NCBI GenBank assembly: GCA_013823135.1
Contig: PNLP01000019.1
Coordinates: 1 to 64,000 of the forward strand
DNA length: 64,000 nucleotides
Reading direction: 5' to 3'
Source: Planctomycetaceae bacterium
GTDB lineage: Bacteria; Planctomycetota; Planctomycetia; Gemmatales; Gemmataceae
The notes beneath the pieces were generated by a model that worked only from the letters and a program-made list of their open reading frames with translations, did no database searches and was not told the DNA's origin. Numbering within the stretch: the first letter of the stretch is position 1; each line of letters starts with the position of its first letter. The position numbers and the translations under genes were made by a program. This document shows, piece after piece, positions 1 to 9,798 of this stretch.

Positions 1-24
1 TGAAAACTTTCTCGGCTTCGCCAT
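1..24 (-). CDS. IS3-type transposase OrfA, first 8 codons only
   Basis: The ATG at 24 is preceded by AAGGAGG seven bases upstream. The visible residues are MAKPRKFS, like the usual start of IS3-family OrfA proteins (MAK/RRKFS...), helix-turn-helix proteins that act with OrfB, the DDE recombinase. The remainder runs off the window, so integrity and activity cannot be judged. Confidence 0.6.
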
Positions 25-90
25 GGGATACCTCCTTCACCTCAGGTTATCCCAACTCTACCCCGCGCCCAGTTTTTGGGGCGCAGTACA
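1..90 (-). mobile_element. Left end of an IS3-family (IS150-like) insertion sequence, cut by the window edge
   Basis: Read on the minus strand, the interval starts at position 90 with TGTACTGCGCCCC, which resembles the TGTACTG-type terminal inverted repeat of the IS150 group of IS3 elements. It is followed by a short leader, a strong Shine-Dalgarno (AAGGAGG) and an ATG. The host glycosyltransferase frame stays recognisable up to this point and then turns into nonsense, which places the insertion junction near position 90. The rest of the element, its other end and any target duplication lie outside the window. Family assignment rests on the terminal sequence and the first codons of the reading frame only. 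Confidence 0.7.
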
Positions 91-649
91 CGGCAAGCAC
101 ATCGCAACGCCGGTAGGCCGCCTGAACGAAGCGTTTCACCACACGGGTGGCGAGTGAAGACTCCCGAGTCATCCCATCAGCGATTGCAGCTTCGGGGTGG
201 AGATCGTGACACCAGTGGACGATCCTGGTTCGCCGCCGGAGCGCTCGCCAGGGGATCGCGGCGAGTACTCCAAACACCGGGTCGGTGCCGACGATCATCA
301 CGTCTTGCCGTCGCCGGGGAATCGTGATCGAGGCCTTGGCCCACGATGCCAACATCCACGCCGTGTTCGCAAGGCGGCCAATGGTGGAGGCTTGAACAAA
401 CCTCGGTCGCCAGGCACGCTCTATCCGAATGCCATTCCAGTTCTCCTTGAGGGGGAGACTGACCGATTCGTCACGACAGCCGCGGTTGCACGGGACTACA
501 GTAACGTCCCATCCACAGGCAACCAAACCTTCGGCCAGGTCGGAGAACAGGCGCGCACTGACGACATCGTCGGGGTGGAAGTAGTGGTAAAGAAGGGTCG
601 CGTGCGGACGAGAATTGCCGGGTGAAGTGATTGTGCGAGAGACTCCCAC
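91..649 (-). pseudogene. Family 4 glycosyltransferase, truncated by the insertion sequence
   Basis: A GTG start at 649 lies two bases after the GDP-fucose synthase stop, so the gene was probably translationally coupled. About 186 codons remain. They begin with a GT-B acceptor-domain pattern (LLYHYFHPDDVVSARLFSDL, then GWDVTVVPCNR) resembling WbuB-like GT4 enzymes. The nucleotide-sugar-binding C-terminal half with the E-x7-E motif is missing. The frame meets the IS end at about 90 and stops at 47 inside the element. It was the last gene of the polysaccharide operon visible here. Loss of function is inferred from losing the catalytic half; the rest could persist beyond the IS outside the window. 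Confidence 0.75.
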
Positions 650-651
650 AG

Positions 652-1608
<957 letters not shown>

Positions 1609-1612
1609 CTAC

Positions 1613-2461
1613 TCACAACGGATCGGAACCGGTACCCAGTTTGTCGGGATCTAGACCACGCTTCAAAAGCCGGAGATAAACGTCAATCATCCCTTCATAC
1701 GTGGCGACCATGTGAGCATAGCTGACCCCGGCCCATCCATCGAGGATTGCGCGTCGCCACAACAGCATGTGCCCAAGCCGGAGGAAGTAGCGGCCTGGCA
1801 ATCGCATTGTCATCCGTTTGATGGCTCGCCGCCGCTCTGTACCATCGTGGCTGAACAATCTACCTCCTGTTGCTCCAGCGATCGCCATCTCTGCCTCTCG
1901 ACGGGCGTATCGGATGTGTTTGGTGAACCAGTCGTCCAACCCCTTTGAGAATCCAAAGTGAATAAGAGGTTCTTTGAGTGTCCCAAGTGGGAACTCCGTT
2001 ACCTCTCGCTGCCCATGACCGTAGTCCATGAATCGAAGTCGTGACTTGTGAAAGAACCGCACTTGGTACCCTGGGTACTGCCCAGCTCGCTTCAACCAAC
2101 GTCCTGCGAACATCAACTTACTTGGAACCCGATACCCTCCACATGGTGGGCTTGCTGCGACGACTTGAGCCAACTCGGCTGTAAGTGCAGGGGTCATCCG
2201 TTCGTCGGCATCCAGGTGAAATTGCCAGTCGTAACGAGTCGGAATGTGATCGAGTGCCCAGTTCCGCTGTGTGCCGAATCCAACGAATGGATTGTAACTC
2301 ACATCGATCCGGTGAGCCTTTGCGATCTCCTCGGTCCCGTCCGTGGAACCCGAATCAAGAACATGCACGTCGTCGAAACTGCTCACTGAGTCGAGACAGG
2401 CATGTAGGTTGCCCACTTCGTTGTGTGTCAAAATGACGATCGAGACGGGCGGAGAAGTCAT
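1613..2461 (-). CDS. Family 2 glycosyltransferase (WaaE/KdtX-like)
   Basis: A 282-residue GT-A enzyme predicted to transfer a sugar to a lipid-linked or core oligosaccharide at the cytoplasmic face. It starts VSIVILTHNEVGNL, has the first Asp at DSGSTDGTEE and the metal-binding triplet in HLDADER. The C-terminal part is basic and amphipathic (RRAIKRMTMRLPGRY...), as in WaaE-like core transferases with GQYPGYQVRFFHK. ATG at 2461 overlaps the TGA of the upstream methyltransferase by 4 nt (ATGA), which decides the start. Donor and acceptor cannot be told from sequence. Confidence 0.85.
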   Translation of the reverse strand: MTSPPVSIVILTHNEVGNLHACLDSVSSFDDVHVLDSGSTDGTEEIAKAHRIDVSYNPFVGFGTQRNWALDHIPTRYDWQFHLDADERMTPALTAELAQVVAASPPCGGYRVPSKLMFAGRWLKRAGQYPGYQVRFFHKSRLRFMDYGHGQREVTEFPLGTLKEPLIHFGFSKGLDDWFTKHIRYARREAEMAIAGATGGRLFSHDGTERRRAIKRMTMRLPGRYFLRLGHMLLWRRAILDGWAGVSYAHMVATYEGMIDVYLRLLKRGLDPDKLGTGSDPL

Positions 2462-3120
2462 TCGGAGATTACGGTTTCTGGTCGTCGAGCGATGGCAATC
2501 ATGGACTTGGCGAGTGCGGGAATCCGACCCACACGGGTGAATCGTTCGACCCTCAGACCAGCTTCTTCGAGCAACGTGGTGAGGGTTGTTCGCGACCAGA
2601 ATTTGATATGTCCGTAATCCCATAGAGCCGTGAAGTGGGCATCCATCTTCCCGGAGAGCGCTAGGGCGAGATTCTTCCAGTAACTGTGATAAGGTGTTGA
2701 GATCAGGGCTATCCCACCCGGTTCGAGAAGATCGAAAATGCATTTCGCAAATTTCCGTGGGAAAAACACATGTTCGACCACTTCCAAACTGAGGACCACG
2801 GGAAAAGTGCCGTATCGGGCCGCAAGATCGTCGTAGCAGCTTCCAAGTTCGAGTTTGAGATCGGGAAAACTGGTGTTTGCGATTCCGATTCCATCCTCTG
2901 ACGGATCTACACCGGTGACCGAGTAGCCATGTTTGGCCAGAATCGCCGCAGTTGATCCGTTTCCGCAACCGAGGTCGAAGACCCGATACTCGGACGGGGG
3001 CGGCGATCGCTCACTTGCACTGGTTGCAAGTTCGCGAAGCACTGTTGGGAGCAAATACGCGTGCGTATGCGACGCGGTTGATGCAGAGTACGCATACCCG
3101 TTTGGAACGGACTCGCTCAC
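2458..3120 (-). CDS. Class I SAM-dependent methyltransferase (UbiG/Methyltransf_23-like)
   Basis: A 220-residue Rossmann methyltransferase. Motif I is VFDLGCGNGS (about residues 47-56), the acidic loop ending strand 2 is VTGVDPSE, and motif IV-like VVLSLEVVEHV precedes a post-strand LEPGGIALISTPYH, all typical of small-molecule and sugar methyltransferases. It overlaps the downstream GT2 start by 4 nt, so it acts with the glycan genes, perhaps by O-methylating a sugar. A 124-bp gap on its upstream side is the widest in this part of the locus, and local base composition looks less GC-rich than average. The substrate is unknown. Confidence 0.85.
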   Translation of the reverse strand: MSESVPNGYAYSASTASHTHAYLLPTVLRELATSASERSPPPSEYRVFDLGCGNGSTAAILAKHGYSVTGVDPSEDGIGIANTSFPDLKLELGSCYDDLAARYGTFPVVLSLEVVEHVFFPRKFAKCIFDLLEPGGIALISTPYHSYWKNLALALSGKMDAHFTALWDYGHIKFWSRTTLTTLLEEAGLRVERFTRVGRIPALAKSMIAIARRPETVISE

Positions 3121-3244
3121 GACGCTCTCCCCTTGTTCACCAACAAAGCTTCAGCGACAAGGCGTCCAGGTCGCACTTTCTAAGAGTGTCGATTGCAACC
3201 TACAGCGTGCCAACAATCGGTGAGCCGTGAACGACATCCCAAAG

Positions 3245-3799
3245 TCACGCTTCTTCTGAGCCCCGCAAACGCCGTTTGATCATGATCGCGGGATTGCCTG
3301 CTACAACCGTCCACGGCTCGACATCCTTGGTCACGCATGCACGAGCCCCAACTACCGCTCCCTCGCCGACGGTGACACCTGGGCCGATGAATGCCTCGGC
3401 CGCGACCCACACCCCGTCAGCAATCGTGATCGGCTTTGCGACCAGCGGAAACTCGGGGTGGTTGTAGTCGTGAGTGGCTCCGCAGAGGAAGGTGCGTTGG
3501 CTGACCAACGCGCTGCGGCCGAGCCGAATCAATGCCACCGAGTAGCAATCAACGCCGTCTGCAAGGCAACTATGGTCACCCATCTCAAGGTTCCAGGGTG
3601 CCCAGACCCATGCCAAGGGGTACGGGTGAGCCCCCCGTCCGACCGTGGCCCCGAAACGCCGCAGGAGAAATCGTCGCCAGCCGTGCAGGGGTCTCGGACT
3701 GGGTCGAAAGAGCATGACCCAAACGACGCCCCACGCAGCTCTGGCGAGTTTGTTTCGCCAACCGAGTTGGTTGCGGTAACCTGACAGATCCAAGCTCAT
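3245..3799 (-). CDS. WcaF-like hexapeptide-repeat acyltransferase
   Basis: A 184-residue left-handed beta-helix acyltransferase, probably an O-acetyltransferase modifying a sugar of the polysaccharide in the cytosol with acetyl-CoA. The N-terminal MSLDLSGYRNQLGWRNKLAR resembles colanic-acid WcaF. The hexapeptide repeats follow (IADGVWVAAEAFIGPGVTVG) with the conserved His in GATHDYNHPEF, and the C-terminal VVAGNPAIMIKRR is the family end. ATG at 3799 overlaps the upstream glycosyltransferase TGA by 4 nt, which excludes a longer in-frame start. Acetyl as the donor group is a family expectation only. Confidence 0.85.
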   Translation of the reverse strand: MSLDLSGYRNQLGWRNKLARAAWGVVWVMLFRPSPRPLHGWRRFLLRRFGATVGRGAHPYPLAWVWAPWNLEMGDHSCLADGVDCYSVALIRLGRSALVSQRTFLCGATHDYNHPEFPLVAKPITIADGVWVAAEAFIGPGVTVGEGAVVGARACVTKDVEPWTVVAGNPAIMIKRRLRGSEEA

Positions 3800-4962
3800 T
3801 TCCTGCACGACTCGTAGACTGCCGCGAACTGATGAGCGATATTGTCCCATCCAAATCTAACAGTTGCGTAGGCTCTGCCTCGCTCACCCATCCCAGAGCG
3901 AACCTGTTCATCACCCAGAAGGTCGTCGATTGCACCAGCGACCCGGCCAATGTCCCGCGGGACAACTCGGCCGCAGTCTGCGGTCAGTACGTGATCGCAG
4001 GACTGCACTTGATCCGACACAATCACAGGGCAACCGCGAGCCATCGCTTCACCAACCACGATCCCGAAGTTCTCCTGATGACTTGGCAGAACGAACGCAG
4101 CGGCACCGTCGAACAACTGCCAGCGTTCGGCGGGTGGGATTGCACCCAGTAGCGCGACCCGCTTCGTTAGTCCGAGGCGCTCACACTCGTTTCGGATCGC
4201 GTTGAGATACTCAGGCGTGCTCTCGTCTACACCACCGGCAATCGCCAGGAATGCTGGTGCCTTCAGCCGAGCGAACGCGGGGAGGAGCAAATCGGTGATC
4301 CCCTTTTTGGGATGTAACCGCGACAGGAACAGGACAATTGGCTTGTCTCCGGCGACCGCCCCGCACCTGCGGCGGAGTGCCTCGCGTTCGGGCGGTGTGG
4401 ACCAACCCTCCGGATTCACTCCGAGCGGGACGACACGCACCGGAGCCCGTAACCGGAGGCGTTGGAGTTCGTTCGCTTCCCCACGACTCGTGGCCATAAT
4501 CGCTGCGGCCGCTTGCGCCGTGGGCCGTTCGATCAACCGCCAGTATGCCCATTTCAAAGCAGCGGAGCGGTGAAATGAGTAGTCGGACAACATCCCGTGG
4601 GGACTAAGTACGAAGGGACGCCCGCTACCTTGTGCCGCTCTGCGCCCCACCAGAGTCGAGTATGACCAGACCCCGTGGATGTGGAACAGATCGAATCTCG
4701 ATGCGTTGGCGTGCATCCAGTGCCGCAACCCCGCGGAACGCTTCCAGCGTTCCGATCCCGTGACCGGGAAAGTGTGGACAGGATAGGCAAACCCATCGAA
4801 GGTGTTCGCGGGAAGACTCTTATTCGGGCCATCCGAATCCGTGGCAGCGATCTCCACCTTCACGCTTCCGAACCGCGTGAGAGCCTCACACAAACCCAAC
4901 ACGGCCGTGGTGGTGCCGCCGTATCTTGAAGCCACACCCGAGACGATATGGAGAACCCGCAC
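3796..4962 (-). CDS. Family 4 glycosyltransferase
   Basis: A 388-residue GT-B retaining glycosyltransferase. The GTG at 4962 gives the canonical start VRVLHIVSGVASRYGG and lies just past the upstream stop, so it is preferred over GTG 4971, which would overlap that gene. The N-terminal acceptor domain carries HIHGVWSY and SPHGML. The C-terminal domain has IVLFLSRLHPKKGI and the E-x7-E phosphate-binding motif in HQENFGIVVGEAM. It is coupled to the downstream acetyltransferase. Specificity is unknown. Confidence 0.88.
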   Translation of the reverse strand: MRVLHIVSGVASRYGGTTTAVLGLCEALTRFGSVKVEIAATDSDGPNKSLPANTFDGFAYPVHTFPVTGSERWKRSAGLRHWMHANASRFDLFHIHGVWSYSTLVGRRAAQGSGRPFVLSPHGMLSDYSFHRSAALKWAYWRLIERPTAQAAAAIMATSRGEANELQRLRLRAPVRVVPLGVNPEGWSTPPEREALRRRCGAVAGDKPIVLFLSRLHPKKGITDLLLPAFARLKAPAFLAIAGGVDESTPEYLNAIRNECERLGLTKRVALLGAIPPAERWQLFDGAAAFVLPSHQENFGIVVGEAMARGCPVIVSDQVQSCDHVLTADCGRVVPRDIGRVAGAIDDLLGDEQVRSGMGERGRAYATVRFGWDNIAHQFAAVYESCRK

Positions 4963-4963
4963 A

Positions 4964-6043
4964 TCACCCACCAATCCACTCCCGGAGGAAGCGTGTAAAT
5001 CGATTTCGAAATGCCGAATACCGGAAGTGTTCCGCCCACCGAGCAACTCCATTCGCTCCCAGATTCGTTGCGAGTTCGCGGTCTCGCAGCAATCGGATCA
5101 ACCGGTCGGGCAACTCATCAGGTCGGTCGAGATTCACGTTGTAGCCGGTCACGCCCTCGATATTCACCTCTGGTCCAGCGTCATGGATGGACGCAATCAC
5201 GGGGATACCGTGTCGCATCGCTTCGATGTAAACCAGTCCGAACCCTTCGCCCCTGCTGGGCATGGCAAACACGGTCGTCTCTGCCCAAAGTCGTGGCATG
5301 TCGGCTTCGGGGACGAACCCACGGAACTCGACGCTTTCAGATGACAGCCCGAGTTCGTGAGCGAGTTGTTGATAACGGGAGGCAGCGGGGCCAGTGCCCG
5401 CGATCGTGAGGACCGCGTTCGGAACGCTCGCCCGGACCGTCGGCCAGCAGCGAATCAACTCCGTGTGCCCCTTGTATGCCGCTTCGTCCAACCGAGCGAG
5501 GATCAGCACCCGTGGCGGGCCAGAGGCCGATTGCGTGTAGGCCGGTGGGCAGTCGTCCTCCGTCGCCAGCCAGCACACCGAAGCGCGTGCAAGGCCGGGG
5601 GTAAGATCGGCGGCCTTTGTGCGGGTGAAACTCGTGTTGGAGAGGATCGCATTCGCGCGATCGGCGGCGAGAACTTGTGCCGGGTGCGCTGTCCCCTGCC
5701 AGACTTCGATCCCGTGCAGAAACGTCAGGAAGGGTCTGCGGGGCAGCGGGATCCACTGGTGCGCACGGGCCATGCCAGCACAGTCGTAGATGAAGTGCGT
5801 GTAGGTGAGGTGTGCCGCGTTCACGGCTGTGACGAATTTCGCACGCGAACCACGGGCCAGCCGAAACTGCACGCCGAGTTCAAGAGCGGGTTCTTGGTCA
5901 CTCAAGACGACCCCGCCGACTCGGCACCGCCCGGCCACTTGTTCCTCGGCGAGAACGCGAGTCATAAGCCGCGCGACGCGACAGATTCCGCCATTCCCCG
6001 CACGGACCGATTCGCACGCCAAAAAGAGACGCGGGATACTCAC
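4964..6043 (-). CDS. Family 4 glycosyltransferase
   Basis: A 359-residue GT-B glycosyltransferase starting at GTG 6043, which overlaps the TGA of the preceding gene (GTGA). The start gives VSIPRLFLACESVRAGNGGI, a glycine-rich first loop. The C-terminal half shows VLILARLDEAAYKGH (family pattern GR/KG), GFVPEADMPRLW and the E-x7-E motif in RGEGFGLVYIEAM. The C-terminal HFRYSAFRNRF is a common family end. Translational coupling on both sides supports a role in the same oligosaccharide assembly. Donor sugar is unknown. Confidence 0.86.
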   Translation of the reverse strand: MSIPRLFLACESVRAGNGGICRVARLMTRVLAEEQVAGRCRVGGVVLSDQEPALELGVQFRLARGSRAKFVTAVNAAHLTYTHFIYDCAGMARAHQWIPLPRRPFLTFLHGIEVWQGTAHPAQVLAADRANAILSNTSFTRTKAADLTPGLARASVCWLATEDDCPPAYTQSASGPPRVLILARLDEAAYKGHTELIRCWPTVRASVPNAVLTIAGTGPAASRYQQLAHELGLSSESVEFRGFVPEADMPRLWAETTVFAMPSRGEGFGLVYIEAMRHGIPVIASIHDAGPEVNIEGVTGYNVNLDRPDELPDRLIRLLRDRELATNLGANGVARWAEHFRYSAFRNRFTRFLREWIGG

Positions 6044-7302
6044 CGTGAGGTTTTGGGAGCGCGAGTGTCGCAGCCCGAGAGGAGTCGATCGACTAACTCG
6101 CGGATCGCAGCCCGATACTGCGGCCACCCCCAGCGTTGTGCCTTTTCGTATGCGGCACGGCCCATCTCCGCGACCTCGCGGGGGTGGGACAACATCCAGT
6201 CAAGATGAGCCGCCAGTGCGTCGTCGTTCCCGTGTTGGTATGTCAACCCCTCCACTCCCTCAGTAAGGAACCCTGGTGCACCAGTGTTGCTGCTGGCAAT
6301 CACAGGTGTTCCGCATGAGAGAGCCTCGTTAAGCACCAGCCCGAAGCCGTCGCACGCGGACGGGAATACGAATGCGGCGGCGGAACTGTAATGCTCCCAC
6401 AACTCGCTCCGTGGAATGTGCGGAACGTGCTCGAAAGTGCCCGCATACTCGGACAGGAACGACGGGCGAAGGAACGACTTGCCGATCAGAAGGAGTGTGT
6501 GCGTGCGGTACGCACCGAGCCGTTTCCAAACGGCGAGCAATCGAGGCGTCCCCTTTCGGAGGCTCAGGTGACCGACGTATAGCACGACCGGTTTCCGTTC
6601 CGAACCGGCTCGGTATGGGCGACCGGGGTCACAACCGTATGGTATCCGCGTCATGCGAGCGGGTTGTACCCCAACGCCTTCAAGCCCGGATCGCACGTAG
6701 TTCGAGGCGATCAGAGTGTGGTCTGCCTCGGCCAACTCGGCGGTTTTCCGCTCCTGACGATCCCTTGCAAACACCTCGGTGAGGTTCTCCGTGCAGATCC
6801 CCGGGAACATCCACTGTTCAGCTTCGAGTGCCTGTCGCAAGCAGGTGTGGTATGCGATTGGGAGATCGTAGAGCGTCAGTGCCCCCAACCTCCGAGCGGC
6901 ACGGAACGTTCTCAGGCAACAATCTTCCTGTCCGATGACCAACCGGTCCGTTCCCCTAAGTTGGGACGCAGCGAAGCGATCAAGCTCGCCGAATATCCTG
7001 TCAGTTGTGCGAGCCGCACCGAGCTTACCCAGTCCCAATTTCTTCACGACCCGTGTGCGGAGTTCCGGTGCTGGGTGCGATATCAGTTGTTGTGGCGACA
7101 CCTCGACATCCAATCGCCTGGCTTCACTCGCTCGGTATAAGCCTGCGCCGAATCGACGATCGAGGGCTCCGATCACCTTGGCGAACGACGATTCTCCGTG
7201 GTAAATCGCTCCACCCACGACTGCACGCAAGCCACCAACCTCGGCGAGTGCATGGGTGTAGTTCCGAACGTCGGTGCGGAGAACCGGAGCAACACACACC
7301 AC
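6040..7302 (-). CDS. Family 4 glycosyltransferase
   Basis: About 420 residues, longer in the N-terminal half than its neighbours. The donor domain shows VLYVGHLSLRKGT, HIPRSELWEHYSSAAAFVFP and the E-x7-E motif in CDGFGLVLNEAL. The N-terminal domain is diverged and contains DRLVIGQEDCC and LYDLPIAYHTCL. Neither start has a good ribosome site: GTG 7302 (or 7299) falls after the upstream stop at 7313, and TTG 7323 would overlap it by 11 nt. Function beyond sugar transfer is open. Confidence 0.82.
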   Translation of the reverse strand: MVCVAPVLRTDVRNYTHALAEVGGLRAVVGGAIYHGESSFAKVIGALDRRFGAGLYRASEARRLDVEVSPQQLISHPAPELRTRVVKKLGLGKLGAARTTDRIFGELDRFAASQLRGTDRLVIGQEDCCLRTFRAARRLGALTLYDLPIAYHTCLRQALEAEQWMFPGICTENLTEVFARDRQERKTAELAEADHTLIASNYVRSGLEGVGVQPARMTRIPYGCDPGRPYRAGSERKPVVLYVGHLSLRKGTPRLLAVWKRLGAYRTHTLLLIGKSFLRPSFLSEYAGTFEHVPHIPRSELWEHYSSAAAFVFPSACDGFGLVLNEALSCGTPVIASSNTGAPGFLTEGVEGLTYQHGNDDALAAHLDWMLSHPREVAEMGRAAYEKAQRWGWPQYRAAIRELVDRLLSGCDTRAPKTSR

Positions 7303-7312
7303 ATAAGCGCGA

Positions 7313-8653
7313 TCAGCGGGCAAGTGTCGGTTGCCTCTGCCGCCGCGCGGCAAGTTGCTGAGCTGCGCCAAGGGCACAGATCGCTGCTATTGCCTGGTAC
7401 GTGGCCTGGAAGTGATTGAACATGATCAAGAAGTTCACACCCATTGCCATCAGCCAAATCGTCGGCCACCACACACTCATCAGTTCTGCCAAGTCAAGTT
7501 GATGACCCCTGGGCTTATACTGCCAGAGAAGGAACGGGAACCCCAATCGAATCAGGTAGACACCAAGGAAACCGATCAACCCGATCTCGTAGACTGACCG
7601 TCCGGGTTCCCCCTCGTAGTCGGCTTGTTTCGCCATCCCGGGTGCTGCCGACTGCCCGCTCGGTTGTCCTCGCCCCAACCCGACCCCAAGCGGAACATCC
7701 GCGATTGCACCCGGTAGAGCTCCCACGAGTGCACCCACTGTTCGACCAACGATTGAATCGTCCGCCGACCGATGCCGTTGCCAGATCGCTGAATACAGCC
7801 CTGGGTCGTCCCCGGTATCCGCGTCATCAGTCCCGAACTGGCTCTGTCCCAGGTAGACAAGCAGGCCGACCAAAGCCAGAACAACCGCGGCATTGCGTCC
7901 CCGTGGGTTGACAGCCGCGACGAGGGCCAGAAGGATCATCCCAGTGAGCACCGCCCCCCGCGACATCGCCTCGGCACCGCAGGTAAGACCAGCCCCGACG
8001 GTGATGTAGCCATACCAAGAAGCGGGCCGAGCACCAATCATGACGGCCCCAGCCCAACAGGAGATACTGCACAGATCGCCCATCGCGTTCAGAAACGAGA
8101 ATGTACCGCTCGCACGAACTCGTCCGACTGCTCCAACTACGTCAATCATCTCGTTCGTCTGCATGTTTAGCCAGTGACTCGGCGGCAGGTAGAACTGCAT
8201 CCCGCCAACGATGCTATTGACGACAGCACACGCGCCGATTGTGTGGCAGATGAGCGAGATGTCCGACTTCCCACTCAGATTTCGGCCAACGATGAATGCA
8301 ACCCAGGGCAGGAACAGCACATTGCGAATCGAGACGATTGCCCCCACGGGGCTCATCCCGTGTAGCGATATCAACGACCCGCCGACGAACAACACCGTCC
8401 CCAAACTCAGGAGATCCTTCAGCGGGGAGAAAACCGCGGCGTATCGAGGCTTCCGGAGACTCAGTACACATGCCAGTGCGAGTGGAACATCCTTGCTGAA
8501 GTACAGGATGCCCTGGATGGCTGCTGAACTGTTGGGTAACACCCACTTTCGCACGGCCCCTTCAAAGACGCACAGGAGGATCGTGGCAGTAACGCACTTC
8601 CCAACCGCTGAGAAGCGAGGTTGAACCTGCGGATTGGAGTTAGAACCGTTCAG
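7313..8653 (-). CDS. O-antigen polymerase/ligase-like membrane protein (Wzy/WaaL type)
   Basis: A polytopic inner-membrane protein of the O-antigen polymerase/ligase superfamily, predicted to polymerise or transfer lipid-linked glycans in the periplasm. It has about ten hydrophobic segments, a large soluble loop (about GTDDADTGDDPGLYSAIWQR to GQSAAPGMAK) with Arg and His residues, and the motif VGLGRGQPSG. The first ATG/GTG/TTG is GTG 8554, but the frame stays open upstream and encodes a hydrophobic helix ending FEGAVRKWVLP, a combination typical of related planctomycete proteins. A CTG at 8653, nine bases after GGAGGG, would include it and is used here (446 residues). The start is therefore uncertain; the coding region is not. 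Confidence 0.75.
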   Translation of the reverse strand: MNGSNSNPQVQPRFSAVGKCVTATILLCVFEGAVRKWVLPNSSAAIQGILYFSKDVPLALACVLSLRKPRYAAVFSPLKDLLSLGTVLFVGGSLISLHGMSPVGAIVSIRNVLFLPWVAFIVGRNLSGKSDISLICHTIGACAVVNSIVGGMQFYLPPSHWLNMQTNEMIDVVGAVGRVRASGTFSFLNAMGDLCSISCWAGAVMIGARPASWYGYITVGAGLTCGAEAMSRGAVLTGMILLALVAAVNPRGRNAAVVLALVGLLVYLGQSQFGTDDADTGDDPGLYSAIWQRHRSADDSIVGRTVGALVGALPGAIADVPLGVGLGRGQPSGQSAAPGMAKQADYEGEPGRSVYEIGLIGFLGVYLIRLGFPFLLWQYKPRGHQLDLAELMSVWWPTIWLMAMGVNFLIMFNHFQATYQAIAAICALGAAQQLAARRQRQPTLAR

Positions 8654-8670
8654 CGTTTCCAGCCCTCCGC

Positions 8671-9798
8671 TTAATGGGCTCTTCGATCGGTCGCCGATTT
8701 GAGCAATTCAAGATATTGGTCGCACACTGCCTTCAAACTAAAGAGTCGGGCTGCACGATCGAACGCGAGTTTCCCCAGGTTATTGCGATGCGATTGGTCC
8801 GTGGCCAACTGGAGCATCGCGTTAGACCAGGCCGCGGGATCGCCCGGCGGATTGACCAACAGGCCCGTTTCGCCCACCACCTCGGGACATGATCCGTGCC
8901 CCGAGGCAATGACCGGACAACCACACCCCATCGCCTCGGCCATCACGATCCCGAACGGCTCTTCCCACTGAGACGGAAACAACAGCGCCGCAGCAGACTG
9001 GTAAAGCCGAGCGAGTTCAGTACCGCGACGGACGCCAAGAAATTCCACCGCGTCGGCAACCCCTTCGTCCGCAGCGAGTTGTTCCAGAGAAGAGCGATAT
9101 GGCCCGTCTCCGACCACGCGGAAACGATGCGTGAGCCCCCGCCGGCGAGCCGCCGCAAAACCCCGGATCGCGATATCGACCCCTTTGATCGACACCAGAC
9201 GCCCGACGAAGAGAAACACCGGTTCCGGTGCGGTCTCGTGGTTCGCGTCGAAGACTCCGGTATCGTTGAAGTTTGGGATTACCACTCCCGGGCACCACGG
9301 GGTTCGCCCCGCCATGTATGTGGAGTTGTAAATGTTCTGTGCGGCGTGTTTCATCCCTCTGCGAAGTCGGTGAAATCGGGCGATACTGCGGATGTTTGCA
9401 GCGATTGACTGCCCCGAAACTCGACAACCGAGGCATTTGAGGGCGCTGTAATCGCAGGATGCGCCGTTGCGCCACCCGATGCCAATCGGGCACGCCCCCG
9501 CGGGGGCGGCGTGTTTGAGAACGTAGGGAACACCCATTCGCCGGGCCGTTCCGAGGAGTTTCGTACTCGGACCTATCGCCAGGAGAGCATCGACCCCATC
9601 AAGAATGGCATTCCGATCATACGGTGGACGGATTACTTGATATGACCGTTCCGGCTCGCTTTGCCCCGCGAGTGGCGTTTCTGCAACCACGCGGAGACAC
9701 ACTCCACGCCGAGCCAACTCCGACGCCAACCCGTGGGTGAAGTTCTCCACCCCCCCTACTTGCGGGTGGAAGAACGGGGTGTGGATAAGAAGGTTCAT
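8671..9798 (-). CDS. Family 4 glycosyltransferase with a cysteine cluster
   Basis: A 375-residue GT-B glycosyltransferase. The N-terminus MNLLIHTPFFHPQVGGVENF holds the glycine loop. The donor domain has VFLFVGRLVSIKGV and the E-x7-E motif in WEEPFGIVMAEAM. Residues about 100-130 carry a cysteine group (GACPIG...CDYSALKCLGC) seen in some GT4 enzymes, possibly a structural metal site. ATG 9798 shares its A with the upstream stop (TGATG), which is better than the TTG one codon earlier. Acceptor and donor are unknown. Confidence 0.87.
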   Translation of the reverse strand: MNLLIHTPFFHPQVGGVENFTHGLASELARRGVCLRVVAETPLAGQSEPERSYQVIRPPYDRNAILDGVDALLAIGPSTKLLGTARRMGVPYVLKHAAPAGACPIGIGWRNGASCDYSALKCLGCRVSGQSIAANIRSIARFHRLRRGMKHAAQNIYNSTYMAGRTPWCPGVVIPNFNDTGVFDANHETAPEPVFLFVGRLVSIKGVDIAIRGFAAARRRGLTHRFRVVGDGPYRSSLEQLAADEGVADAVEFLGVRRGTELARLYQSAAALLFPSQWEEPFGIVMAEAMGCGCPVIASGHGSCPEVVGETGLLVNPPGDPAAWSNAMLQLATDQSHRNNLGKLAFDRAARLFSLKAVCDQYLELLKSATDRRAH

